NCBI GenBank assembly: GCA_027618625.1
Contig: JAQCER010000003.1
Span: 1-19,486, forward strand
Direction: 5' to 3'
Origin: Verrucomicrobiota bacterium
Lineage (GTDB): Bacteria > Verrucomicrobiota > Verrucomicrobiia > Verrucomicrobiales > DEV007
Length of the DNA stretch: 19,486 nt
Program-made: the position numbers and the translations under genes
Shown: positions 5,788 to 12,773 of the stretch, one piece after another
Layout: every line of letters starts with the position of its first letter
How positions within the stretch are numbered: position 1 is the first letter of the stretch
The notes under the pieces: model-generated
What the model was told of the DNA's origin: nothing
The model's database searches: none
Seen by the model: the letters and a program-made list of their open reading frames with translations, nothing else

Positions 5788-8757
5788 TCAATCGCGCGAG
5801 CCCGGAAGGATCTTCATCGTGATCTTTTCGTCATTGCGCAGCACGGTGATCTCGGTTTCCTGGGCGACTTTCATTGCGCCGAGGACAAAGGTGTAGTCGT
5901 AGATGTTTTCGATCGCCTTGCCAGCGAGTTCGACGATGACGTCACCGACCTGGACTCCCGCTTTGGCGGCAGGGGCGCCCGCTGTGACGCCGGATAGCTT
6001 GACGCCCTTCACGTCCCCCTGCGCGTAGTCGGGAATGGTGCCGAGATACACGCGGAGCTGCGCGCGATTCTCCCGATCCTGTGGCAGCTCGACGACTTTG
6101 TATTCGGGCAATGTATCACCGGTCGCAAGGCTGCGTGCGATCAATGCCATGAGCTTTGACACATCCCTGGCTCCATCGAGATTGATCTTGTCGACGGTGT
6201 CGCGCGGTGTGTGATAGTCCTCATGGGCACCGGTAAAGGCGCTGAGGATCGGCACTCCCTTGAGGTAAAAGGAAGTGGCATCGGTGGGAATGTAAGAGTC
6301 CTCCTGCAACATGAGTGGCAAGCCGACGGGGACGTTGCGCTTTTCAACCTCGGGAGTCCAGAAATCGCTGGAGCCGACTCCCTGGAGGACGAGTGTTTTG
6401 TTCAACCGGCCGATCATGTCGAGGTTCAGGCAAGCCCCGAACATAAGGTTCAGGCGGGCGTTTTCATCGCCAAAGAACTTCGCCGCCTCTTTGGTGAAAT
6501 GTGAAGATCCCAGCAGCCCGATCTCCTCGCCGGACCAAGCGGCAAAGATCACATCGCGCTTCAGCTTGATTTTGCCTGTGGCCTGCTGCGCTGCCAGGTA
6601 TTCGGCAATCTCAAGCATGCCCGCCACTCCGGATGCATTGTCGTCGGCGCCTGCGTGAATCTTTTGCTTCTCTTCATCCCGTGCCAGCGATCCGGTGCCA
6701 GCATTCGGACCAAGGTGGTCGACGTGCGCACCAATGACGATGGCGGGATTGTGCACGTTGATTGGGCCGGAGGACAACGTAGCCACAACATTGCGCCCGG
6801 TCTTCTTTTCATGCTGGATATCGATGTTGCCACCGAGTTTGCCATCGCCAACGGCAAAGCCTGACGCCATCTCGCCGGTGTCGAGTTGATCCTGCAGGGT
6901 TTTGAGGTCTTTTCCCTGGGCTGCCAGCAGTTTCTCGGCAAATGCATTGGTAACGGAAATCGCAGCGATCCCTGATCCGGCCATCGATGCATCGAACCCG
7001 AGTGGCACCAGCTCGCTTTTCACCTGCGCATTCGGTCCGCTGACGACGATGATGCCGCGTGCAAATTTCTGCCGTGCCGTCATCGCTTTATACCGCAGAC
7101 TGGAGTGACGGGCAAAACGCTGCCGCTGCTCCGGAGTGAGCCCTTCCGGGATGTAGCGGAACATCATCACCCACTTGCCCTTCACATCCAGATGCACATA
7201 GGACGAATACATCTCCAGCTTCTCGCCGGACTCGGTCGTGCTCTCAGGGACGTCGAGACCGTAACCGGCAAAGACGATCTCAGATGGAGTGATTTCGCCT
7301 GTTTGTGAAAACGACAGCGGACGCCAGACATCTTGGTCCAACGCATCGTCGCCAAGGGCCATGCTATTCTCCGGGCCAAGGTCAACGCCTGCCGTGAACT
7401 CGAAGGGATCATAGGAAGTGCCGTCATCACCCGCAGGTACCAGTCCAATTTTCTTGAACATCGCGGCAACATACTCGGTGGCGAGTTTTTCGCCTTCAGT
7501 GCCAGTGAGTCGTCCCTGCAATTTTTCGGAGGCCAGGTAGGTGATGTGTTTGAGAATATCGTCTCCGGATATTCCTGGCTCGGTTTCAGGCAGCGTCACG
7601 GCATCAGCCATCGGAGCCGATGCGACCTCCTTGCTTTCCTTGAGCAGAGCAAGGGCCGCCACATGATCCCAGTCGGCGAAGAAGATTTGAGACGTTTTGT
7701 TCGATGTCCGATTCGACGTCCACGTCAGCTTGCGGCCGTCGGGCGAAAAGGCCGGCAGCCCGTCGAACCCATCCGTGGTGGTTACTCTGACAGGTTCTTG
7801 CTTGCCCTCGGTATCGACAATATAGAGCTCAAAGTTGGCAAAACCGTTCAAGTTCGTGGTGAAGATCAGATACTCACCGGACGGATGGAAGTAGGGAGCC
7901 CATGACATCGCACCAAGGCGGGTCAGTTGGCGCTGATCCGAGCCATCCACATTCATGGTCCAGATTTCTGCAAGATCGCCCTTTTCATTGAATCGGCGCC
8001 AGCAGATCTTCGTGCCATCCGCACTGAAGAATGGTCCACCATCGTAGCCTTTGACCTCCGTCAACCGCTTCACAGCGCCGCCATCTGCGCGCATCACATA
8101 GATATCCATGAGAAATGCCTGATCGGTCTCGAACCGCGCAGCATCTTCCTCGCTTAACTCTGCTCCGTATGCGTGGCGATTCGAGGCGAATGCGATCCAT
8201 TGCCCATCGGGCGAGTAGGAGCCTTCCGCGTCGTAGCCCTGTGTGTTTGTAAGGTTTTTGAGGTTACTGCCATCCACGCCTGACTCCCAGATTTCGAAGT
8301 TCTCGTCGTAGTCCCAGGAGTATTTTTTCAATGTCCCTTCCAGACGATCCTTCAGCTCTGCCTGCTGCTTTGTCTCTGCCTGCTGGTCCGCATGTGTGGA
8401 TGCGAACAATACTTTTTCGCCCCCTGGATGCACCCAGGCACAGGTCGTCTTGCCAGTGCCGGGAGAAATCTGCTGCGTGTCGCCTGTATCGAGATCCATC
8501 AGGAAGATCTGGAAGAACGGATTGGCCTCGTCCCGCTCACTTTGGAATATGAGCTTGCTACCATCCGCGCTGAAGTAGCCCTCACCCGCGCGCTTTCCAG
8601 CAAAGGTCAACTGACGGGAGCGGCTCAGCAGTCGCTGCTCGTTCCCTTGGGCCACAGGCGGCGACTCTTCGGCAAACGCCAGCGAGTCGACGCCAATGGC
8701 GCACATGCAAAAGCGGCAAAGGGTGAGAAGAGGAGAGCGTTTGGAACGGTGGCGCAT
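5788..8757 (-). CDS. Secreted M28 metallopeptidase with N-terminal PD40 propeller and C-terminal PDZ domain
   Basis: A 989-residue exported protein. Seen from ATG 8757: signal peptide (MRHRSKRS, hydrophobic stretch, cleavage near LAFA-EE); a TolB/PD40-type propeller, residues about 45-370, with repeated blades such as YFSADGSKLIFQSERD, YSPDGQWIAFASNRH and FSPDGRKLTWTSNRT; a helical linker and PA-like insert (about 395-640); an M28 catalytic domain with zinc ligands His678 (GAHVDHLG), Asp706 (GADDNASG), Glu744-Glu745 (WSGEEIGLLGS), Asp780 (LDMIGR) and His849 (EDYHTP); and a C-terminal PDZ domain (about 890-989, LSGVTAGAPAAKAGVQVGDVI). Known: M28 enzymes are di-zinc aminopeptidases, and all expected ligands are present. 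An in-frame ATG at 8790 would put 11 extra residues before the signal peptide, so 8757 is preferred. It probably degrades peptides in the periplasm or outside the cell. It is a single-gene unit. Confidence 0.94.
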   Translation of the reverse strand: MRHRSKRSPLLTLCRFCMCAIGVDSLAFAEESPPVAQGNEQRLLSRSRQLTFAGKRAGEGYFSADGSKLIFQSERDEANPFFQIFLMDLDTGDTQQISPGTGKTTCAWVHPGGEKVLFASTHADQQAETKQQAELKDRLEGTLKKYSWDYDENFEIWESGVDGSNLKNLTNTQGYDAEGSYSPDGQWIAFASNRHAYGAELSEEDAARFETDQAFLMDIYVMRADGGAVKRLTEVKGYDGGPFFSADGTKICWRRFNEKGDLAEIWTMNVDGSDQRQLTRLGAMSWAPYFHPSGEYLIFTTNLNGFANFELYIVDTEGKQEPVRVTTTDGFDGLPAFSPDGRKLTWTSNRTSNKTSQIFFADWDHVAALALLKESKEVASAPMADAVTLPETEPGISGDDILKHITYLASEKLQGRLTGTEGEKLATEYVAAMFKKIGLVPAGDDGTSYDPFEFTAGVDLGPENSMALGDDALDQDVWRPLSFSQTGEITPSEIVFAGYGLDVPESTTESGEKLEMYSSYVHLDVKGKWVMMFRYIPEGLTPEQRQRFARHSSLRYKAMTARQKFARGIIVVSGPNAQVKSELVPLGFDASMAGSGIAAISVTNAFAEKLLAAQGKDLKTLQDQLDTGEMASGFAVGDGKLGGNIDIQHEKKTGRNVVATLSSGPINVHNPAIVIGAHVDHLGPNAGTGSLARDEEKQKIHAGADDNASGVAGMLEIAEYLAAQQATGKIKLKRDVIFAAWSGEEIGLLGSSHFTKEAAKFFGDENARLNLMFGACLNLDMIGRLNKTLVLQGVGSSDFWTPEVEKRNVPVGLPLMLQEDSYIPTDATSFYLKGVPILSAFTGAHEDYHTPRDTVDKINLDGARDVSKLMALIARSLATGDTLPEYKVVELPQDRENRAQLRVYLGTIPDYAQGDVKGVKLSGVTAGAPAAKAGVQVGDVIVELAGKAIENIYDYTFVLGAMKVAQETEITVLRNDEKITMKILPGSRD

Positions 8758-8964
8758 GGCGAATACTATACGATGCTTCGATGCGCTCAAGTAACCCAGC
8801 AGTCGACAACGCGCAAAAGCTCATCGATGGCCACATTTCGGCGCGATCAGTCCAGTTCTCGCCAATGATTCCGATCAGATAGACGTTCTACAAATATAAA
8901 GCCGTGTCTTAGATCGTTGAAAAATAAGGACTTCCGTAAATTCGCAACTTTTTCTCTCAAATCA

Positions 8965-8991
8965 TTGACATTTATCTGTAATTTTGATAAT
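8965..8991 (+). promoter_or_regulatory. Candidate promoter in the AT-rich stretch
   Basis: A perfect -35 TTGACA (8965-8970) is followed after 15 nt by GATAAT (8986-8991; 5 of 6 to consensus). The spacer is shorter than the usual 16-18. It points toward dgoK, 420 nt away, so it would make a long leader or a small RNA. AT-rich DNA yields such matches by chance. Confidence 0.25.
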
Positions 8992-9286
8992 TTTTGCAAT
9001 ATCCATGTGAGGCTACTGACTTCTAGAGCATTCATTTTACGATATACTGAATGATCTGCCCGAGTGGGCGGTCATACACCTCGGAAACCAAATAGAACGA
9101 AACCATGAAAACAAAAACAAAGATGCCGTCAGAAAGCAGCTCCTCCGCGAGTACTTTCTGGGTGCTTCCTTGATCGCCCTGCTGAAGCAGGCTGGAACCA
9201 GGAGTGTCGAAATCGAACGAATTCTCTTCATGTTTATAGGAGATTTTTTTATTTGCGCACAGTGTGCCGCCATTGACGATCGAATG

Positions 9287-9304
9287 CAATCGTTTCAATC
9301 GTTT
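9287..9304. repeat. Perfect tandem duplication of a 9-mer
   Basis: CAATCGTTT occurs twice in direct succession (9287-9295 and 9296-9304), about 110 nt before dgoK. It could be a pair of regulator half-sites or a slippage product. Confidence 0.6.
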
Positions 9305-9319
9305 GTGTGTTTTTGATGG

Positions 9320-9337
9320 CCATTCGTTTCCGAATGG
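9320..9337. promoter_or_regulatory. Inverted repeat upstream of dgoK (operator or hairpin)
   Basis: CCATTCG (9320-9326) and CGAATGG (9331-9337) are exact inverted copies around TTTC: a 7-bp arm with a 4-nt centre. No T-run follows on the plus strand, so an operator for a dimeric regulator is as likely as a terminator. The role is inferred. Confidence 0.4.
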
Positions 9338-9344
9338 ATTCCCC

Positions 9345-9370
9345 TGACGCACTGAACTGACGCACTGAAA
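9345..9370. repeat. Tandem 13-mer repeat just upstream of dgoK
   Basis: TGACGCACTGAAC (9345-9357) is followed directly by TGACGCACTGAAA (9358-9370), 12 of 13 identical, ending 42 nt before the dgoK ATG. Together with the 9-mer repeat and inverted repeat it forms a cluster typical of a regulated promoter region. Confidence 0.6.
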
Positions 9371-9412
9371 CTTCTGGCTTCCGCCTGCGTCTGGGTGTGA
9401 TAGTTCCTGCTG

Positions 9413-10399
9413 ATGAACGCATTCCTGAGCTGCGACTGGGGCACTAGCACGTTCCGCCTTCGTTTGGTTGAAAGGGGAACCAACTTAAACGTGATCAACG
9501 AGTTCACGTCTGATCGTGGCGTGCGCAGTTTCGGCGGAGCAGACGCGGCTCATTTTGAATCCTACCTGCTGGAAGTAATGGCGGCGATGGACGCGCCGCT
9601 CGCGCCGGTGCTGATCTCTGGCATGGCGTCGTCGTCTGTCGGTTGGAAGGAACTTCCGTATGCGAATGTCCCATTCATTGCGACCGATGCTGCGGCGCTT
9701 GAATGCGAGTCCTTGCATGTCAGCTATCGCGGCGCCGATGTGCCAATCCATCTGTTTTCAGGCGTGCGGACAGCATCTGACGTGATGCGTGGGGAAGAGT
9801 CCGAGCTCATCGGAATCCTGACACTGCCAGAAACGCGAAAGCTCGCCAGCGATGGATGTCTCGTCATTCTGCCTGGAACGCATTGTAAGCATGTTCGAAT
9901 CGAGAACGGGAGTATGGTCGACTTTGCGACATTCATGACCGGAGAGTTGTTCGATTTGCTCGCCAGCAAGAGTATTCTTCGAGCTACTCTCGAATGGGAC
10001 AGGTTCGGTGAAATAAACGCAGCGCACGATGATGCATTTGTTGCAGGTGTCTGCACTGCTCGCGATCGCGGAATGGCAGCTGGTTTGTTCAAAGCTCGGA
10101 CGCGTGGTGTGCTCGGTGGTGCGTCCGGAGCATCGAACACTCACTACTTGCTCGGTCTGTTGATTGGCGATGAATTACGGGCTTTGCCCCGGCACGACAC
10201 AGAGCCGCCGATCACGATCCTGCTCGCAGCCAAGTACGTTCACTGCTATCAAAGAGCGCTGGAGGTTTTGGAATATCCAAGTTCCAGCCTGATGGTTCTA
10301 ACGACGGAGCAATTGGAACATGCCACCGTGCGCACCCACGGGTTGTGGCTCCAGCAGCAGCACCCTCTCCCTCACGCTGGCGGGCCATCATCATCATAG
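9413..10399 (+). CDS. dgoK: 2-dehydro-3-deoxygalactonokinase
   Basis: Phosphorylates 2-keto-3-deoxygalactonate at C6 with ATP (De Ley-Doudoroff galactonate pathway); the product is then split by an aldolase to pyruvate and glyceraldehyde 3-phosphate. Seen: 328 residues with the DgoK-family motifs CDWGTSTFRLRLV (residues 7-19), DRGVRSFGGADAAHFE, LISGMASSSVGWKELPY (68-83), HLFSGVRTASDVMRGEESELIG (RGEE around 126-129), ILPGTHCKHVRIENG (152-166) and FMTGELFDLL (174-183). The last 15 or so residues are low in similarity and lie over the opposing ATP-grasp gene. The ATG at 9413 gives the canonical N-terminus. No Shine-Dalgarno; GATAGT lies 8 nt before the start. The usual companions (aldolase, galactonate dehydratase, transporter, GntR regulator) are absent nearby, so the physiological substrate is inferred from the family only. 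Confidence 0.88.
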   Translation: MNAFLSCDWGTSTFRLRLVERGTNLNVINEFTSDRGVRSFGGADAAHFESYLLEVMAAMDAPLAPVLISGMASSSVGWKELPYANVPFIATDAAALECESLHVSYRGADVPIHLFSGVRTASDVMRGEESELIGILTLPETRKLASDGCLVILPGTHCKHVRIENGSMVDFATFMTGELFDLLASKSILRATLEWDRFGEINAAHDDAFVAGVCTARDRGMAAGLFKARTRGVLGGASGASNTHYLLGLLIGDELRALPRHDTEPPITILLAAKYVHCYQRALEVLEYPSSSLMVLTTEQLEHATVRTHGLWLQQQHPLPHAGGPSSS

Positions 10400-11361
10400 A
10401 CCACGGCGTCCGCCAGGTAGCGCAGGGCAGAGCCACTGCGCAATGTTGGCTGCAATGGACGGTTCTCATTGATGAACCACTCGATGCACAGCGCAGCTTC
10501 GTTGAACCCGAATGCTTCTCGGATGGAAGTGGCGGATGATATCCTTGGATTGACCTCAAGCACGACGTAGCGATCGCCGTCTTTGCGGAACTGGTAATTG
10601 GTGGGGCCGAGCGGTCGGAGATGCGCCGTGAGGGAATCGATCAATGCAGCGAGCTCCGGCGATTCCATCGTCCAGGCTTTGTCCGTAGCTCCGGCCTTGG
10701 AAAGTTTTCGCCTCAAGATCGGGCCGTTGAGCGCGGTGCCATCGCCAAAGCCGAAGACGCTTGCCGTAAACTCTTCATCGTCGCTGCCGACGATCCGTTG
10801 CACCATGAAATTGTCGCCTGCCGTCGTCCGACAGGCACGGAACTCCGCCTCATCGTGCACCACCCGCATTCCCTTTCCAGCATCGGAACAGCGCAGCTTC
10901 GATAACATCGGCAACCCGAGGTCTGCAACCGCGCTGGCAAAGTCGTCATCAATGCGCGAAGGAATCGTCGGGATCCCAGCGCTGGTGAAAAATTCAACCG
11001 CCTTCCATTTGTCATGCATGGAGTCGATCACCTCCGGGCGATTCAACAAGACCACTGCGCCTGCCTGCGCCAGTTGCTCTCGATTTTGATGCAGCGCCTC
11101 GATCTCGTATTCCGTTCCTGGAATAACCAGTTGCACTTCAAAGCGCGCGATCATTTCCAGCAGGTAATCGATGAAGCGTGGATCCTTCGCCGGGACCGCC
11201 TGGCTGAAGTGATCGCACCACCGTTGACCGACGGCGTCCGGGTAAATGTCGGTGCCAATGATCCTGACCTCGTGGCTCGATTGACGCAGGCAGCGCACCA
11301 CTCCGTAGCCGATGACAGCTCCGACTGCGGTGACTAGAACAGTGCAATGAACGCCTGCCAT
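10372..11361 (-). CDS. ATP-grasp domain protein (CarB/PylC-like ligase)
   Basis: Seen: 329 residues. The N-terminal Rossmann-like preATP-grasp domain has TVLVTAVGAVIGYGVVRCL (residues 7-25) and IIGTDIYPDAVGQRWCD. The linker KWKAVEFFTSAGIPTIPS (118-135) leads to the ATP-grasp fold with LPMLSKLRCSDAGKGM (nucleotide-binding lysine and glycine loop, 150-165), FMVQRIVGSDDEEFTASVFG, and the metal-binding VLEVNPRISS (267-276; Glu269, Asn271). Known: these enzymes couple ATP hydrolysis to joining a carboxylate, via an acyl phosphate, to an amine or thiol. The substrate is unknown. Context: divergent from a WbqC-family gene across a 163-nt spacer, which suggests a role in surface glycan or amino-sugar decoration, but this is inference. 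Its 3' end overlaps the 3' end of dgoK by 28 nt in opposite orientation. ATG 11361 starts just before the Rossmann motif. Confidence 0.9.
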   Translation of the reverse strand: MAGVHCTVLVTAVGAVIGYGVVRCLRQSSHEVRIIGTDIYPDAVGQRWCDHFSQAVPAKDPRFIDYLLEMIARFEVQLVIPGTEYEIEALHQNREQLAQAGAVVLLNRPEVIDSMHDKWKAVEFFTSAGIPTIPSRIDDDFASAVADLGLPMLSKLRCSDAGKGMRVVHDEAEFRACRTTAGDNFMVQRIVGSDDEEFTASVFGFGDGTALNGPILRRKLSKAGATDKAWTMESPELAALIDSLTAHLRPLGPTNYQFRKDGDRYVVLEVNPRISSATSIREAFGFNEAALCIEWFINENRPLQPTLRSGSALRYLADAVVYDDDGPPA

Positions 11362-11366
11362 TAGAA

Positions 11367-11405
11367 AGGGATCACGAGATGGGGATCACGAGATGGGGAT
11401 CACGA
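11367..11405. repeat. Tandem repeat of a 14-mer between ATP-grasp and WbqC genes
   Basis: GGGGATCACGAGAT recurs with 14-nt period for about 2.8 copies (11367-11380 with one mismatch, 11381-11394 exact, 11395-11405 partial). It lies immediately upstream of the ATP-grasp start at 11361, in the region expected to hold both divergent promoters. It may be a slippage repeat that can vary in copy number or an array of regulator sites. Confidence 0.75.
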
Positions 11406-11408
11406 AGC

Positions 11409-11427
11409 AAAGGGCATATGGCCCTTT
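11409..11427. promoter_or_regulatory. Inverted repeat in the ATP-grasp/WbqC spacer
   Basis: AAAGGGC (11409-11415), ATATG, GCCCTTT (11421-11427): exact 7-bp arms with a 5-nt centre. It is placed in the middle of a divergent spacer, so an operator that serves both genes is a reasonable guess. No T-run of terminator type follows on either strand beyond the TTT of the arm. Confidence 0.45.
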
Positions 11428-11524
11428 ACGATACGATGTTACGGTGGTAGTGGACGCCCACACAATCGTCAATCACAAAACCAGTTCGGGCAGCGAGCAT
11501 GGCGCGGGCCCTTATGTTGTGATC

Positions 11525-12220
11525 ATGAAAAAGATCGCTATCCTTCAGTCCAATTACATTCCCTGGAAGGGCTACTTCGACCTGATCAACAGCGTCGACG
11601 TTTTCGTGTTGTATGACGATATGCAGTACACCCGGCGCGACTGGAGGAATCGCAATAAAGTGAAAGGCCCGGGCGGTCTCAAGTGGTTGTCGATCCCGGT
11701 GGAAGTGAAAGGGAAGTATTTGCAAAGGATCAACGAGACGCGGATCAGCGATTCCAGCTGGGCGGCCAATCACTGGCAGACGCTGCGTGGATTTTACGCC
11801 AGGGCACCGCACTTTCGCGACTATGCCGATGCCCTGGAAGCACTCTATCAGCAGGCCGGCACCCTTGAGTTGCTAAGCGAGATCAACCATTTGTTCATCA
11901 CCGCGATCAATCGATGGCTGGGCATCACGACGACGATCCAGTGGTCGAGCGACTACCAGCTTGTCGACGGAAAATCCGAGCGCCTGCTGGGGATCTGCAA
12001 GGATTCCGAAGCCACGCATTACCTCTCCGGTCCGGCTGCAAAGGATTATCTCGACGCTGATCTCTTCACCGCATCAGGCATTGAAGTCGAATGGATGGAC
12101 TACTCAGGTTATCCCGAATACCTTCAGGGCCATGGCGACTTTGAGCACGGCGTCACCGTTCTGGATCTTCTCTTCCAGTGCGGCAGTGACGCACCAGCGA
12201 AGATGAAAAGTTTTGCTTGA
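11525..12220 (+). CDS. WbqC family protein
   Basis: Seen: 231 residues from ATG 11525, the usual family length. It begins MKKIAILQSNYIPWKGYFDLI, the WbqC signature, then DVFVLYDDMQYTRRDWRNRNKVKGPGG, WLSIPVEVKGKYLQRINET, and near the C-terminus DSEATHYLSGPAAKDYLD and YLQGHGDFEHGVTVLDLLF. Known: WbqC-like genes occur in O-antigen and other surface-polysaccharide clusters, often beside aminotransferases and sugar-modifying enzymes; the exact reaction is not firmly assigned for most members. No signal peptide or membrane helix, so cytoplasmic. The frame stays open upstream to 11393, but the extra residues do not match the family and would start inside the tandem repeat. No Shine-Dalgarno; TATGTT lies 6 nt before the start. 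It is divergent from the ATP-grasp gene and convergent with the DUF1805 gene. Confidence 0.93.
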   Translation: MKKIAILQSNYIPWKGYFDLINSVDVFVLYDDMQYTRRDWRNRNKVKGPGGLKWLSIPVEVKGKYLQRINETRISDSSWAANHWQTLRGFYARAPHFRDYADALEALYQQAGTLELLSEINHLFITAINRWLGITTTIQWSSDYQLVDGKSERLLGICKDSEATHYLSGPAAKDYLDADLFTASGIEVEWMDYSGYPEYLQGHGDFEHGVTVLDLLFQCGSDAPAKMKSFA

Positions 12221-12228
12221 GGATTAGA

Positions 12229-12258
12229 GTAGGGCTGAGGCGGATCGGAGTCCGCCTC
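12229..12258. terminator. GC-rich hairpin between convergent WbqC and DUF1805 genes; possibly a dispersed element
   Basis: GAGGCGGA (12237-12244), loop TCGGAG, TCCGCCTC (12251-12258): a perfect 8-bp stem. Its place between two convergent stop codons (12220 and 12279) fits a bidirectional terminator, though no long T-run follows. It is headed by GTAGGGC (12229-12235). The same heptamer heads a second hairpin on the other strand at 12773, so both may belong to a dispersed intergenic repeat family. Confidence 0.55.
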
Positions 12259-12278
12259 TCCTTGGGATGAGGGCGACC

Positions 12279-12629
12279 TTAGTCTTCGAGCTTTGCCTGG
12301 AGCATAAGCTCGACGGCTTCGCGGCCTGTCATTCCTTCGCGGATTCCGAGCTTGGCGGCTTGCGGGGTGAGTCCGACGATCTTTGCTTCGTAGAGATCTT
12401 CTGGCTCAGTGAGGGGATTGTCGGGAGTTCCTTTTGCGATTGCGATTGCCTGCCCGAACTCCGCAGGTGTCGTCAGGTCATAGATTCCGCAACCAACGAT
12501 CCCAGCCTTCGTCAGAATGGTGCAATACTGGCCTTTGTGCCAGCGGTGGCTCAGGCCCAGTGCCGTGCCATGGTCGAACTGCAATTCGCGATGGGATGTG
12601 CGGGGGATGGGTTCGTTCGAGTCACTCAT
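12279..12629 (-). CDS. DUF1805 (YunC-like) domain protein
   Basis: Seen: 116 residues, cytoplasmic, no signal peptide. The central part, QYCTILTKAGIVGCGIYDLTTPAEFGQAIAIAKGTP, matches the DUF1805 pattern of a strand-turn-strand, a conserved GCGxYD and an alanine-rich helix. The C-terminal LYEAKIVGLTPQAAKLGIREGMTGREAVELML is an added helical tail also seen in relatives. Known: the family (B. subtilis YunC) has a solved small alpha/beta fold but no established function. The ATG at 12629 is preceded by a tandem 10-mer; only a weak GGA lies upstream, so the ribosome site is unclear. It stands alone, convergent with the WbqC gene and divergent in direction from nothing nearby. Confidence 0.86.
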   Translation of the reverse strand: MSDSNEPIPRTSHRELQFDHGTALGLSHRWHKGQYCTILTKAGIVGCGIYDLTTPAEFGQAIAIAKGTPDNPLTEPEDLYEAKIVGLTPQAAKLGIREGMTGREAVELMLQAKLED

Positions 12630-12633
12630 GAGA

Positions 12634-12653
12634 CAACATTCCGCAACATTCCG
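12634..12653. repeat. Perfect tandem 10-mer directly before the DUF1805 start
   Basis: CAACATTCCG occurs twice in succession (12634-12643, 12644-12653), beginning 4 nt upstream of the DUF1805 ATG. It sits where the ribosome-binding site should be, so its copy number could affect translation. Confidence 0.65.
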
Positions 12654-12733
12654 GAGATAACAAGTCGTCTTCGAAATTTGCTAGAGTGCGTTGCTCCTCA
12701 ATCAACTGGCTCAAAAGTGCCGGAGGCGTCATA

Positions 12734-12773
12734 GCCTGTAGCCGGTCGGCTTTGCCAGGCACGAGCGCCCTAC
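12734..12773 (-). repeat. Hairpin-bearing intergenic element headed by GTAGGGC
   Basis: Read on the minus strand, GTAGGGC (12773-12767) is followed by a structured segment: outer arms GCCTG (12734-12738) and CAGGC (12756-12760) enclose inner arms AGCC (12740-12743) and GGCT (12748-12751). The shared GTAGGGC head with the element at 12229 suggests a family of short palindromic intergenic repeats. Its 12771 edge touches the coding relic described next. Membership in a family is inferred from two copies only. Confidence 0.45.

Larger units (their letters stand above)
8758..9412. other. AT-rich stretch with no convincing gene, between M28 peptidase and dgoK
   Basis: About 650 nt separate the two divergent genes. 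From about 8870 to 9340 the base composition is clearly more AT-rich than the coding DNA on either side. Two minus-strand frames (9352-9032 and 9035-8847, overlapping as ATGA) are open but show no recognisable family, no Shine-Dalgarno and no convincing codon pattern. The stretch contains promoter-like sequences on both strands, two short tandem repeats and one inverted repeat (entered separately). Candidate signals for the peptidase gene on the minus strand are TATAGT (8770-8765), 7 nt before its ATG, and TATATT (8898-8893). It may be a regulatory region, a decayed gene or an acquired fragment. Confidence 0.6.

Noticed and set aside
9105..9173. A 22-residue plus-strand frame starting MKTKTK
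   Set aside because: Too short, no Shine-Dalgarno, and in AT-rich DNA; no support as a leader peptide.
8847..9352. Two minus-strand frames of 106 and 62 codons overlapping as ATGA
   Set aside because: The overlap resembles an operon, but there is no ribosome site, no recognised family, and the DNA is AT-rich with many chance open frames. Kept only as part of the gene-free stretch.
11367..11427. CRISPR-like repeats
   Set aside because: The units are 14 nt with no spacers, so this is a simple tandem repeat, not a CRISPR array.
11393..11524. Upstream start for the WbqC gene
   Set aside because: The added 44 residues begin in a tandem repeat and cross a palindrome; the family N-terminus begins at 11525.
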